Source: JACKAQ01 sp965227145 (GTDB taxonomy: Bacteria; Calditrichota; Calditrichia; RBG-13-44-9; J075). Taken from it: a stretch of 64,000 nt of DNA. The stretch covers positions 5,828,001 to 5,892,000 of the forward strand of contig OZ245730.1 of assembly GCA_965227145.1 (NCBI GenBank), in the 5' to 3' direction. This document shows, in pieces, positions 1 to 8,970 of the stretch. The number at the start of each line of letters is the position of its first letter. The first letter of the stretch is position 1. Below the pieces are notes generated by a model. The model searched no databases, was not told where the DNA came from, and saw only the letters and a list, made by a program, of their open reading frames with translations. The position numbers and the translations under genes are program-made.

Positions 1-1564
1 CCGGAGAATTGGCGTTCAATCGTGCCTCAATGGCTTTGGATGTTTTGGTGATCGACAGCCCGCCGAGCGCGGTGCAGCGCAAATCGCTGTGAATGCTTTT
101 GCCAACTTTGTCCATCGCATCAATCACCTCGTCGAGGGGAATGAGGTGGTCGTAATCCGCCAGCGCAATGTTGGCGCAGGACAGCGCGTTGCTGGCAGCC
201 ATAATATTTTTGCCGAGGCAGGGCGCTTCCACGCGGTTCGCCACCGGATCGCAGATCATCCCAAAGGAATTTTGCAGCGCGATAGACGATGCGGCAATCG
301 CCTGGTTCAGCGTGCCGCTCATCAACGTGACAATCGCTGCTGCAGCCATGCCGCCGCCGGAGCCGCACTCTGCCTGACAGCCGCCGACCTCCGCCGCAAA
401 AGAGGCGTGGGCAGCAATAAACACACCGATCATTCCCGCCGCGAGCATCGCTTTGACGGTTTCTTCCTCGCTGCGACCGAGCGCATCTGCAGCGCCCAGA
501 CAAGCGCCGGGCAATGCGCCACACGCGCCGGCCGTTGGCGCCGCAACAATCACGCCCATCGAGCTTTTCACTTCCATGATTGATGTGACAAACAGGATAA
601 TCGTGTTGAGCACATCGCCCTGCACCAGTTGGCGCTGCTGCATTTTGTTTCTGAAATTGCCGGATTGACAGCCGAGAATGCGGTCATCATAATGCGTGCC
701 GCGAAGCCCGGTATCCACCGCGTTGCGCATGATTGCAACCAAATCGTGCATTTGCGAGAGCACTTGTTCGTGGGAAATGTTACCGCGCGCGCTTTCGTAG
801 TGAATGGCTAATTCCCATAAATTCAACTGTTTATCCTGATTGTAAGCCAGCATTTCTTCGCAGGTGATAAACGGCACAGACAAATTTTTTCGCGACAGCA
901 CCGGCAGCACCGGCGCCAGTTTTTTCACTGACAAAACTTCATCCATTGCCTGCAACTCCGCGATAATGTCATCATCGGGAAACTGTTGCGCACTGATTTG
1001 GATAAATCCTGCGCTGCCTTTGCGAAAAGAAATCTCGTCGCTCGGCACGGTTGCTTCCAGATAACGACGGACCTTTTCCGGCGTTTTTCCCGGTGCGATA
1101 TACACCAGCGTTTCGTAAAAATCGCCGGCCATGGACACTTTTGCGCCATCGATTTCGATCACTTCGATCATGCCGCCGCCGGTGGAAATCGCGATCATCT
1201 GGCGCGTTTCCCGGTAATTTTTCAGGGTGATTTGATAGGTATTCGGGTGATCATATCGCAACGGAACAATGCGGATATCGATGTCGATGCCGGCATCGGC
1301 GATGGCTTGCCGGTAGCCGGGCAACCGCTCGTCATGCGCCTCCCAGCCCAGAAATCCGCCGAACAATCCCATATCCGAGCCCTGGCTGTCGTGAGTAGTT
1401 GCCAGCGAACCGTTGGGATCAAATTCGATTAACGCGCTTTCGATTTGCCCGTCCATCAAATCCCGGCAGAGCCGCCCGATGCGCAGCGATGCCGCACAGT
1501 GAGAGCTGGATGGCCCGCGCATTACCGGCCCCAATACATCGTTGAATATACTTGGATAATTCAT
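1..1564 (-). CDS. sdaA: L-serine ammonia-lyase, iron-sulfur type, fused beta+alpha domains (C-terminus cut by window edge)
   Basis: Predicted to deaminate L-serine to pyruvate and ammonia in the cytoplasm using a [4Fe-4S] cluster. The ATG at 1564 opens a frame that stays open to base 1, giving 521 codons. The N-terminus reads MNYPSIFNDVLGPVMRGPSS followed by SHCAA, matching the beta-domain signature GPSSSHT with Thr replaced by Cys. The alpha domain is visible as AAPTAGACGALPGAC, then GGCQAECGSGGGMAAAA, then CDPVANRVEAPCLGKN; these cysteines are the likely cluster ligands. The last readable stretch, CTALGGLSITKTSKAIE, resembles the usual end of the family, so only a short C-terminal piece is probably missing. 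The gene is monocistronic as far as can be seen. Family assignment is firm; the exact substrate (serine versus a related hydroxy amino acid) is inferred. Confidence 0.9.
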   Translation of the reverse strand, partial: MNYPSIFNDVLGPVMRGPSSSHCAASLRIGRLCRDLMDGQIESALIEFDPNGSLATTHDSQGSDMGLFGGFLGWEAHDERLPGYRQAIADAGIDIDIRIVPLRYDHPNTYQITLKNYRETRQMIAISTGGGMIEVIEIDGAKVSMAGDFYETLVYIAPGKTPEKVRRYLEATVPSDEISFRKGSAGFIQISAQQFPDDDIIAELQAMDEVLSVKKLAPVLPVLSRKNLSVPFITCEEMLAYNQDKQLNLWELAIHYESARGNISHEQVLSQMHDLVAIMRNAVDTGLRGTHYDDRILGCQSGNFRNKMQQRQLVQGDVLNTIILFVTSIMEVKSSMGVIVAAPTAGACGALPGACLGAADALGRSEEETVKAMLAAGMIGVFIAAHASFAAEVGGCQAECGSGGGMAAAAIVTLMSGTLNQAIAASSIALQNSFGMICDPVANRVEAPCLGKNIMAASNALSCANIALADYDHLIPLDEVIDAMDKVGKSIHSDLRCTALGGLSITKTSKAIEARLNANSP

Positions 1565-1987
1565 TGTTTTCTCCGGTTTTTCAATCCAAAAATTACAAAT
1601 TACGAAATATAGTAACTGTACTAAGAAAATGATGAATATGCAAAAAGTTTCGGGGGGATTTGGGGAGTAAAACAAAGGATAAAGGGATAAGGATAAAGGA
1701 TAAAGAAAGCGGGATAGAATCAAAACACGCTGTCATTCCTGCGCAGGCAGGAATCTCAACAACGGGCATTCGGTATTTTCGTCACAGAGGCAAAGAGGGT
1801 CACAGAGATGGTTAAAATTTCTAAAAAGCAGTTTTCGAAAAGCAGGTTATCGCCATTAAAAACAATAATTTATTGAAAAAATAAATTGTCCGGATTTTCC
1901 TCTGTGATTCTTCATATCTCTGTGGCAAAAACAGTGAACGCGTAACAATGGTCAAATAGTTTAATGAATTACGGCTTTGCGGAAAAA
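1565..1987. other. gene-free intergenic region with dispersed repeats
   Basis: No convincing ORF is present. The region holds a run of GGATAAA-like units around 1675-1706 and a palindromic REP-like element at 1731-1757. It also holds an inverted pair of 'cacagagg/cacagagat' boxes at about 1781-1810 and 1896-1925. These boxes resemble the dispersed 'cacagag' repeats seen in many genomes of this kind. The promoter of the serine dehydratase should lie near 1570-1640, but no clear -35/-10 pair was recognised. Confidence 0.6.
1731..1757. repeat. REP-like palindrome, copy 1
   Basis: An imperfect palindrome built on ATTCCTGC...GCAGGAAT. Related copies occur at 10986-11012, 28593-28640 and 33083-33109, always in intergenic DNA. 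It is a short dispersed repeat of unknown role. Confidence 0.6.
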
Positions 1988-2446
1988 CTAAACGCCAAAC
2001 TGCTCTAAATGATGATCGAGGTGTTTATACGCCAGCTTCCCCCATTCCTCGTTGGTCATTTTTCCGAACACCGGATGCGCTGTGAACGTGCCGGTTTCGC
2101 TGCGGTTGACAAATCTATCGATGATTTCTACCAGCGATTGTTTGTCCGATGCAAAATCCGCGGGTGGTGTGCCTTCGCGATCCTGATCGAGCTCGCTGAT
2201 GGTTTTGATTTTGCCTTTTGGTGCGCGAATCACGTTGATCACCAAATATTTGATAATCGTTTTGTGCAAAAAGTTGCCGAAATCCGCCGCCGCTTTTTCG
2301 CCGAGCGCGATGCGCATTTGGTCCGTGCAATGGCAAACCATTTGCGACACGTTCATTTTTCCCCATTGCCGCTGCGCATCGGGCGTCAGTCTGGCAATCC
2401 TGCCCAACAGTGTTGCCCGGTCATCTGAATTTCGAATATCGCCCAT
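1988..2446 (-). CDS. DUF1569 family protein (DinB-like fold)
   Basis: A 152-residue cytoplasmic protein with no signal peptide. The C-terminus carries the family hallmark HPVFGKMTNEEWGKLAYKH followed by LDHHLEQFGV. An internal MVCHCTDQMR stretch supplies a further His. Together they resemble the three-His metal site of DinB/YfiT-like four-helix bundles. The length is typical for DUF1569. An AGG-containing ribosome site lies about 10 bases before the ATG. The gene stands alone between the serine dehydratase and the VOC gene on the same strand. The biochemical function of DUF1569 is unknown; DinB relatives include thiol S-transferases, but that is only an analogy here. Confidence 0.85.
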   Translation of the reverse strand: MGDIRNSDDRATLLGRIARLTPDAQRQWGKMNVSQMVCHCTDQMRIALGEKAAADFGNFLHKTIIKYLVINVIRAPKGKIKTISELDQDREGTPPADFASDKQSLVEIIDRFVNRSETGTFTAHPVFGKMTNEEWGKLAYKHLDHHLEQFGV

Positions 2447-2496
2447 TTTCTGAACCTGCTGTTTTTTAATGCGTAACGTCAGTGTGTAATGTTCTG

Positions 2497-2889
2497 TTAA
2501 AAGAAGCTATCCTCATCCACCACCAACGTCGTCAACTCAACGGTGTGTCCGTCGGGATCGGTGGTGTAAATCGAGTGAAAATAGTGGTGATCCGCAAACC
2601 GGTATTCGATGCCCAATTGTTCGTAATGCGATTTGGCTTTCTCAAAATTTTCGCGATCCACGTTGAACGCAAAATGATCAATTTTCAAGCCGTTACCGCT
2701 CATTTGCTCATCCGAATTTGCCGGGAAAATTGCCACGCCGCTTTTTCCGGAGAGCATGAATATCGGAAAATCACCCCATTCTTCAAAGGTGTATCGCTTC
2801 AGTCCGAGCACTTTTTCGTACCATTCGGCGGATTTCTCCATATCCGCAACGTTAATCGCTACGTGATCGAGATATTGTAATTTTATCAT
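2497..2889 (-). CDS. VOC (glyoxalase/bleomycin resistance) superfamily protein
   Basis: A 130-residue single-domain protein. The ATG at 2889 is preferred over an upstream start at 2916 because an AAGGT ribosome site lies just before it and the fold begins at once with YLDHVAINVADMEKSAEWYE. Typical VOC features follow: KVLGLKRY, the DHFAFNVD segment with a metal-binding His, and the closing TDPDGHTVELTTL with a conserved Glu. Members bind a divalent metal and act as lyases, dioxygenases or resistance proteins. The substrate cannot be told from sequence. It could share a transcript with the downstream TonB receptor gene, 73 bases away, but nothing proves this. Confidence 0.85.
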   Translation of the reverse strand: MIKLQYLDHVAINVADMEKSAEWYEKVLGLKRYTFEEWGDFPIFMLSGKSGVAIFPANSDEQMSGNGLKIDHFAFNVDRENFEKAKSHYEQLGIEYRFADHHYFHSIYTTDPDGHTVELTTLVVDEDSFF

Positions 2890-2961
2890 TTCGAGACCTT
2901 TTAAATTGATGAGCAACGATCAATCATTCTACGGAAAAAAGTATCGATTGTTGTTGTAACA

Positions 2962-5379
2962 TCAAAACAAATAGCTGATGCCGAAACGAATATTGCGCGG
3001 ATTTCCCGGCGTAAAATGGATTTCCGAAACGGGTGCGGTTTCGCCGCGCAGCAGCGTTTCGGTGTCAAATTGCGCCTCGTTCCAGTCTGTGTCGAACAGG
3101 TTTTCCAGCGTCGTCAAAAATTTGATATTGCCAAGCCGATAGCCGAGCGACACATCCACCAGCGTGTAACCGGACGCCACAACGCTGTTGTCCTCGTTCG
3201 CCGGGCGATCGCTGATGTGCCGGTAACGCAAACTGCCCTCGATTCCCGCCGGATGGATCGCCGTCAGACCGCCGGTGGTTGTGAGATTCGGTGCCAGCGG
3301 AATATTATTTTCGCCGTCCGGCGCATCGACAATTTTGCCGTCGGAAATGTTCACATCTGCGTCTGCCCACATCCACGGCAGCAAGCGCACCCGTGCTTCC
3401 AGATCGATGCCCATTCGCTCGGTGGGATCGCTCAGCTCGGTGATGCCCGCATCGCCAACGTAAACGTATTCGCGTTCGAGATGCAAATACCACAGCGCCG
3501 CGCTAATATTGATGCGATCGGACAGCCGGCTGCGCGCGCCAAATTCCGCGCCGGTTGCGCGCGGCAGCGTTTCCACATCGCGCTGTTCCGGGTCAAAGTT
3601 GCGTGATTGCAATAGTTGGCGAATTTCCGCTTCACTCAACCCCTGCCGCTGCTGCGTTTGGTAAATTTCGGAAATGCGCTGGCTGATCACAACATTTCGT
3701 GCATCGTTCGAATGAAAACCGCTGCCGAAATTGGCGAACAAATCCACATTTCGCAGCGGCGAAAGCACCAGATTCAGCTTCGGGCTGAGGATGCGCTGCT
3801 GCGCAAACCCGGAAGCGTGCGGCAATTCGCTCTCCTGTCCGGCAGGTGTGCCGTCCAAATGATCCTGCACGTTGAACGTGAAATAATCGCCCCGCAGCCC
3901 GAACTGCATGCGGAACAGTTTGCTGAAAATCCACTCCTGCTGCATCCACAGGAAAAAATTGCGTTCGCTGATATCCGAATCCACCAGCGTAAAATCGCGG
4001 ATGCGATCCGGGCTTTTCCACAGCTCCACCTGCACTTCGTCCGCGCGATAGCCGCCACCGATGGTCGTCGCTGTCCACACATTCCCAAAATGATTGTTGA
4101 AACGGTAACGGCTGTTGAATCCGATCATGTTGCGATCGTCGATTTGTTCGATCATATCACCGTTTTCCGGGTCTTCCAGAAAAAACGTAAAATTGGAAAA
4201 CAGCTTGAAATTATAGCTCGTGAAATACGACTGGATAAAAAATTCGCTGCTGTTTGCGCCCTGCATCGTGTATTGCAGATTGATGTTTTGGCGTGCGGTC
4301 GTGCCGCCTTCCAGATCGTCAATCGAGCCGAAACGGCTGATTTGCCCGCGATCCACGGCGCGCTGGGGAATTTGCCCGGTGGCATCCCACGCGGAGCTGA
4401 ACGCGCTGGCGGAAAATACCAGTTCGCTGTTCGCCGAAAGGTGCGAATGAAATTTGCCGAACAGGTTGAACCGCTGGAAATCCTGCGGGCTGTCGAACGG
4501 TCCGTCTGTGCGGTAAAATTGTCCCGCGAAATACGCGCCCTGATGTCCCTGCTGCATTCCGCCGGTGGTGATGGGCAATTGCAGCAGCGTGGTGATCCGG
4601 CTGGTGCCGAACTCGCCGCCTTCGATCCGGATTTCATTATTTTCAAGATGATCTTTTGTGGAAAAGCTGACTGCCCCTGCGGTCGCCAGATTGCCGTATT
4701 CCGCAAAATACGGTCCTTTGTGCACGTCGATGCCATCGACAACATCGGGAATCAAAAAGTGCATATCGGCGTAGCCCTGCCCGTGTCCGTGCGACACCAT
4801 ATTCACCGGAATGCCGTCCACGGAAAGCGCCACATCCGTTCCGTGATCCGCATCGAAATTGCGCAGGAAAATCTGCTCCGCTTTGCCGCCACCGGCGTGC
4901 TGCGCGATGATCAGTCCCGGCGCCATTTGCAGCATGTCCTGTGCGGAGCGGTTCGGGCGGGTTTGCAGATCAAATTTTCGCACCGATCGCGAGGACGCGG
5001 CGGAATAGACGCGCTCATCTTCCACCAGAATTTCGCCAATGTCCACCGGTTTTGGCGCTAAATTCAGGTCGATGGTGAGTATCGCCGATTGCACTGTCAG
5101 CGCCCGCGAGATTTTTGCGTATCCGAGCAGCGAGGCAACCAGTGTGTAATTTCCCGGCTTCAAGTGATCGATCAGAAAACTGCCGTCTGCAGCAGAGGCA
5201 GTGCCGAGCACCGTGCCTTCCAGCACAATGTTCACGCCGGGCAACGCTTCGCCGGTGGTTGCGTCGGTGATCGTACCGCGAACGCCGCCTTCCGGCTGCG
5301 CCAGCACGTCTGAAACGGTGAAAATTATCGCCAGCGCAAAAATTCTGGCTGTCAAAAACGCCAATCGGGAATGCATCAT
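2962..5379 (-). CDS. TonB-dependent outer-membrane receptor with carboxypeptidase-like regulatory N-domain
   Basis: An 805-residue receptor expected to import a ligand across the outer membrane using TonB energy. The ATG at 5379 has a GGAGG site 8 bases upstream and starts a signal peptide ending near VLAQPEGG. Residues about 28-110 form a CarboxypepD_reg-like beta-sandwich (GTITDATTGEALPGVNIVLE). The plug follows (AQDMLQMAPGLIIAQHAGGG, then LSVDGIPVNMVSHGHGQGYA). The rest is a long beta-barrel ending in aromatic residues (FGISYLF), as outer-membrane insertion requires. A His-rich SHGHGQG loop sits in the plug. This domain order is common in Bacteroidota-type receptors. The ligand is unknown; no substrate-binding lipoprotein (SusD-like) or ABC genes are adjacent. 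Confidence 0.93.
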   Translation of the reverse strand: MMHSRLAFLTARIFALAIIFTVSDVLAQPEGGVRGTITDATTGEALPGVNIVLEGTVLGTASAADGSFLIDHLKPGNYTLVASLLGYAKISRALTVQSAILTIDLNLAPKPVDIGEILVEDERVYSAASSRSVRKFDLQTRPNRSAQDMLQMAPGLIIAQHAGGGKAEQIFLRNFDADHGTDVALSVDGIPVNMVSHGHGQGYADMHFLIPDVVDGIDVHKGPYFAEYGNLATAGAVSFSTKDHLENNEIRIEGGEFGTSRITTLLQLPITTGGMQQGHQGAYFAGQFYRTDGPFDSPQDFQRFNLFGKFHSHLSANSELVFSASAFSSAWDATGQIPQRAVDRGQISRFGSIDDLEGGTTARQNINLQYTMQGANSSEFFIQSYFTSYNFKLFSNFTFFLEDPENGDMIEQIDDRNMIGFNSRYRFNNHFGNVWTATTIGGGYRADEVQVELWKSPDRIRDFTLVDSDISERNFFLWMQQEWIFSKLFRMQFGLRGDYFTFNVQDHLDGTPAGQESELPHASGFAQQRILSPKLNLVLSPLRNVDLFANFGSGFHSNDARNVVISQRISEIYQTQQRQGLSEAEIRQLLQSRNFDPEQRDVETLPRATGAEFGARSRLSDRINISAALWYLHLEREYVYVGDAGITELSDPTERMGIDLEARVRLLPWMWADADVNISDGKIVDAPDGENNIPLAPNLTTTGGLTAIHPAGIEGSLRYRHISDRPANEDNSVVASGYTLVDVSLGYRLGNIKFLTTLENLFDTDWNEAQFDTETLLRGETAPVSEIHFTPGNPRNIRFGISYLF

Positions 5380-5535
5380 TTCAGGCCTCCGGGAATGGTT
5401 TTGGTTGCCGGATTTTGGAAATCGCAGCATTTGGTATTTGTGTCATTAAATATACGTGCCAACGGGCACACCGGATGTTGCAATTATCAATCGCGACCGG
5501 TGGGCGATGCCCATCGCAGCAAAATTTCAGCAATA

Positions 5536-5564
5536 TTGACTTTTGTTAAAGCGTGCATTATGCT
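5536..5564 (+). promoter_or_regulatory. sigma-70-type promoter of polX
   Basis: TTGACT at 5536-5541, a 17-base spacer, then TATGCT at 5559-5564. It sits about 45 bases upstream of the chosen polX start. Confidence 0.55.
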
Positions 5565-5609
5565 ATGTTGTTAGCTCAAAATCAATCAGAAAAATATTGG
5601 CGAATCATT

Positions 5610-7337
5610 ATGGATAAAAAACAAATTGTTGCGGTACTCGAAGAAATGGGCGTGCTGCTGGAGCTGAAAGGCGAGAACATTTTCAAAGTGCGCGCGCACG
5701 AAAACGCCGCCCGGGCGCTGGAAACGCTCAATGAATCGCTGGCAGAACTGGTCGCGACCGGCGGATTGACCGGCGTAAAAGGCATCGGCAAAGGCATGGC
5801 GGACAAAATCGTCACGCTGTTCAACGACGAGCCGTTTGAGGAATACGAAACGCTGAAAGCATCCGTGCCCGCCGGCGTGCTGGAAATGAGCAACATTCAA
5901 GGACTCGGTCCCAAAAAAATAAAGGCGCTGTGGGACGATCTGAATATCACCAGCATCGAAGCGCTGGAGGAAGCTGCAAAAGCGGACAAGATTTCCGGAA
6001 TGAAAGGCTTCGGCACAAAAACGCAGGAGAAAATTCTGCAGAACATCGAACTGATGCGCAAATTTTCCGATCGTCACCACATTTCCACCGCGATGGAAGT
6101 TGGGCAGCAGTTGTTCGATGCGCTGAAAAATTTTCCCGGCGTGATCCGCTGCGAACTCGCCGGCAGCCTGCGCCGCAAAAAGGAAACCGTGAAAGATATC
6201 GACATCGTTGCCAGCGCCAAAGACGAGGATCGCGCCGCGATAATGAACCATTTTACCACGCTGCCGGACATCGAAAATGTGGTCAGCAAAGGCGACACAA
6301 AATCGACGATTGTGCTGGACGGTGGCGTTTATTCCGATCTGCGCATCGTTTCCGACGCGGAATATCCGCACCTGCTGCATCACCTCACCGGATCGAAAGA
6401 GCACAACGTGGCGATGCGCCAACTGGCCATCAAAAAAGGGATGAAAGTGAGCGAATACGGACTGTTTCGCGGCGATGAGCGCATCCTTTGCAAAGACGAA
6501 GCGGAAATTTTCGCGAAATTGGGGATGGATTTTGTGCCGCCGGAACTCCGCGAAAACCACGGCGAAGTGGAAGCTGCACAGGCGAAAACGTTGCCGAAGC
6601 TCATCGAACCGGGCGACATTCGCGGGATGATCCACAACCACAGCACCTGGAGCGATGGCGCCAACACCATCGAGGAAATGGCGCAAGCCTGCATCGATCG
6701 CGGATACGAATATCTGGTGATTTCTGATCACTCCAAAGCGGCAGCGTATGCCAACGGATTGAGCGTCGAGCGCATCAGAAAGCAGCACGCGGAAATCGAT
6801 GAACTGAACCAAAAACTCGCGCCGTTTCGCATTCTCAAAAGCATCGAATGCGATATTTTGTCGGACGGATCGCTGGATTACGACGACGATGTTTTAGCGA
6901 CCTTCGATCTGGTGATCACCAGCATTCACAGCAAATTCAACATGAGCGAAAGCGAAGGCACCGAGCGGATTATTCGTGCACTGCAAAATCCCTATACGAC
7001 CATATTGGGTCACATGACCGGTCGATTGCTGCTAAAGCGCGACGGCTATCCGGTGAACCACAACGCCGTGATCGACGCGGCGGCGGCGCTCGGTGTGTGC
7101 ATCGAAATCAACGCGAATCCGTTGCGGCTGGATATCGACTGGCGCCACTGCAAATATGCAAAGGAAAAAGGTGTAAAAATCGCCATCAATCCGGACGCGC
7201 ACCGCACCGGCGGATTCGACGATATGCGATACGGCATCGGCATCGCCCGCAAAGGCTGGCTCACCAAAAAAGATATTCTCAATTGCCTTTCCGCAGACGA
7301 ATTGCTGGCTTTCGCCAAAAAACGGCGGCAAAATTAG
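5610..7337 (+). CDS. polX: DNA polymerase/3'-5' exonuclease PolX
   Basis: A family X DNA polymerase with a PHP domain, 575 residues, the usual length. Domains in order: an N-terminal helix-hairpin-helix region (LTGVKGIGKGMADKI) and a second HhH (IQGLGPKKIKALWDDL). The nucleotidyltransferase core follows, with GSLRRKKETVKDIDIV near residue 185 holding the catalytic Asp pair. A C-terminal PHP phosphoesterase begins near residue 340 (IHNHSTWSDGANT) and includes DHS, ECD and NPDAH metal-ligand motifs. The protein should fill short gaps in base-excision repair and trim 3' ends. The ATG at 5610 begins the conserved sequence MDKKQIVAVLEEMG, so an upstream in-frame start at 5553 was rejected. The ribosome site is weak. 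Confidence 0.95.
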   Translation: MDKKQIVAVLEEMGVLLELKGENIFKVRAHENAARALETLNESLAELVATGGLTGVKGIGKGMADKIVTLFNDEPFEEYETLKASVPAGVLEMSNIQGLGPKKIKALWDDLNITSIEALEEAAKADKISGMKGFGTKTQEKILQNIELMRKFSDRHHISTAMEVGQQLFDALKNFPGVIRCELAGSLRRKKETVKDIDIVASAKDEDRAAIMNHFTTLPDIENVVSKGDTKSTIVLDGGVYSDLRIVSDAEYPHLLHHLTGSKEHNVAMRQLAIKKGMKVSEYGLFRGDERILCKDEAEIFAKLGMDFVPPELRENHGEVEAAQAKTLPKLIEPGDIRGMIHNHSTWSDGANTIEEMAQACIDRGYEYLVISDHSKAAAYANGLSVERIRKQHAEIDELNQKLAPFRILKSIECDILSDGSLDYDDDVLATFDLVITSIHSKFNMSESEGTERIIRALQNPYTTILGHMTGRLLLKRDGYPVNHNAVIDAAAALGVCIEINANPLRLDIDWRHCKYAKEKGVKIAINPDAHRTGGFDDMRYGIGIARKGWLTKKDILNCLSADELLAFAKKRRQN

Positions 7338-7383
7338 CAAAATGCGTGTTGAGTTTTTCGGGCGCTACCCGTAAGTTCAGCGT

Positions 7384-8442
7384 ATGAAAACACTAACAAT
7401 CTTCATTTTCGGACTGATTGCAATGACTGCAATTTCCTGCACAAAAGAGCCCGCAGCACAGGTGGACGAGGTGTTTGCGGCATACACCGGCAACGTTCCC
7501 GGCGCTGCCGTGATGGTCATTCACAACGGTAAACCCGTTTTGACGAAAACTTACGGCATGGCGAATCTCGAATCGCAAACGCCGGTTACGCCGCAAGCCA
7601 ATTTCCGGCTGGCGTCCGTGAGCAAAGCGTTCACGGCGATGAGCGTTTTGATGCTCATCGAAGACGATTATCTCACCTACGACGCCACGCTCTGCGATAT
7701 TTTTCCGGATTTTCCCGAATACGGCAAACAGATCACCATTCGCAATTTGCTGCAGCACACTTCCGGGCTGATCGATTACGAAAGCCTGATGCCGGATACC
7801 GCCACCGCGCAGGTGCACGACAGCGACGCGCTGGCGATGATGATGGCGCAGGATTCCACCTATTTTGCACCGGGCAGCGATTACAGCTACAGCAACACCG
7901 GTTACGCGCTGTTGGCGATGATCGTCGAGAAAATCGGCGCGATGCCTTATCCCGAATTCCTGAAAACCCGCATTTTTGAACCGCTCGGCATGAGCAATAC
8001 GCTGGCGTTCGTGAACGGCTACAATTCAGTGCCCAATCGCGCGTTTGGTTACACGGTGCATGAGGATTCGATCGAATTTACCGACCAGAGCAGCACCAGC
8101 GCCGTACTCGGCGATGGCGGCATTTACAGTTCGCTCGAAGACATGTTCAAATGGGATCAGGCGTTGCTGACCAACGCGCTCGTCGGTGATTCGACGATGC
8201 AGCTGGCATACATGCCCAATCTGGAAACCTACGGTTTCGGCTGGCGCATCGATGAAGTGGACGGGCATCGCCGGATTCACCACAACGGCAGCACGCGCGG
8301 TTTCCGCAACTGCTTCCAGCGATTCCCGGACGACAATTTTGCGGTAATTGTGCTCACCAATCGCAACTCGCCGGAAAGCGTCCAGCCGTTGGCGGAAAAG
8401 GTGGTGGAAATTTATTGGCACTTATTGAATGATAATGGGTAA
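7384..8442 (+). CDS. serine hydrolase of the class C beta-lactamase family, lipoprotein
   Basis: A 352-residue predicted lipoprotein: the signal peptide ends in AISC, with Cys19 as lipidation site. All three active-site motifs of the class C/PBP-like fold are visible: S78-V-S-K81, Y169-S-N171 and H300-N-G302 (in place of KTG). Members include esterases, D-aminopeptidases and transpeptidase-like enzymes, and most are not true beta-lactamases. The protein probably acts in the periplasm attached to a membrane. It lies 46 bases after polX and may be read from the same promoter, though the functions are unrelated. Confidence 0.92.
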   Translation: MKTLTIFIFGLIAMTAISCTKEPAAQVDEVFAAYTGNVPGAAVMVIHNGKPVLTKTYGMANLESQTPVTPQANFRLASVSKAFTAMSVLMLIEDDYLTYDATLCDIFPDFPEYGKQITIRNLLQHTSGLIDYESLMPDTATAQVHDSDALAMMMAQDSTYFAPGSDYSYSNTGYALLAMIVEKIGAMPYPEFLKTRIFEPLGMSNTLAFVNGYNSVPNRAFGYTVHEDSIEFTDQSSTSAVLGDGGIYSSLEDMFKWDQALLTNALVGDSTMQLAYMPNLETYGFGWRIDEVDGHRRIHHNGSTRGFRNCFQRFPDDNFAVIVLTNRNSPESVQPLAEKVVEIYWHLLNDNG

Positions 8443-8485
8443 AGGATAAAATAAGGGCGAACGGCGTTCAACCAAAGAATCAAAA

Positions 8486-8520
8486 AACCTTCGCGCAATT
8501 CGCGCCTTTGCGGCAAAAAA
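8486..8520. repeat. dispersed repeat, inverted partner of 11768-11801
   Basis: The sequence CTTCGCGCAATTCGCGCC followed by TTTGCGGCAAAAAA is nearly the reverse complement of the stretch at 11768-11801. Both copies lie directly 5' of a gene start and contain nested GCGCGAA palindromic boxes. Confidence 0.5.
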
Positions 8521-8536
8521 ATTCCCCGGAGCAACC

Positions 8537-8842
8537 ATGAAAATTGATTTCGAAATAAACGGCAGCACGATGCACATCTCCTTTCACGGCGATATTTTGT
8601 ATGCCGAAACGATCGATCTCAGCGGATTTTTCGACCAGCGACTGGCTGAATCGTTCGATGAAGCCGTGCTGGATTTTTCGGATGTCACCGGCATCACCAG
8701 TTCCGCCATCGGCGCAGTCATCGATTTTCACGGTAAACTGAAGAAAATAAACCGCAGCATGCGCATCTCCGGAATGAGCGACAAAGCTTATACCGTCTTC
8801 AAATATTTCAAGCTCGACGAATTGTTTCCCATCGAAAAATAA
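8537..8842 (+). CDS. STAS-domain protein (anti-sigma-factor antagonist-like)
   Basis: A 101-residue single STAS domain. It shows the typical alternation: MHISFHGDILYAET in strand 1-2, FDEAVLDFSDVTGITSSAIG around the regulatory site, then FHGKLKKINRSMRISGM. The serines in ITSSAIG align with the phosphorylatable serine of SpoIIAA-type antagonists, so switching by an anti-sigma kinase is possible. No such kinase is adjacent; the PP2C phosphatase at 54636-56582 is a conceivable distant partner, purely by family logic. A GGAG site (CCCCGGAGCAACC) precedes the ATG. Confidence 0.85.
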   Translation: MKIDFEINGSTMHISFHGDILYAETIDLSGFFDQRLAESFDEAVLDFSDVTGITSSAIGAVIDFHGKLKKINRSMRISGMSDKAYTVFKYFKLDELFPIEK

Positions 8843-8860
8843 TCGCATTTTGAAAAATAT

Positions 8861-8924
8861 TAACTGCAGAGATCGCGAAGGGTGCAGAGGAATTTGCCGG
8901 AATCCTCCGCGATCTCTGCGGTTA
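8861..8924. repeat. inverted repeat of 'gcagagatcgcg' type
   Basis: Arms at 8861-8877 and 8908-8924 are complementary with one mismatch and flank a 30-base loop. There is no T-tract after the second arm on the plus strand, so it is not a standard terminator. It resembles the 'cacagag' dispersed repeats near 1781-1925. Confidence 0.55.
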
Positions 8925-8970
8925 AATTTTCAAGCGCCGTAGGTGCGACCTGTAAAGCATCAATAAAAAA

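Noticed and set aside
3616..5061. 481-codon plus-strand ORF
   Set aside because: It lies antisense within the TonB receptor gene; the receptor frame has clear domains and the antisense frame has none.
5586..6812. 408-codon minus-strand ORF
   Set aside because: Antisense shadow of polX; composition is His/Phe/Arg-rich as expected for a shadow frame.
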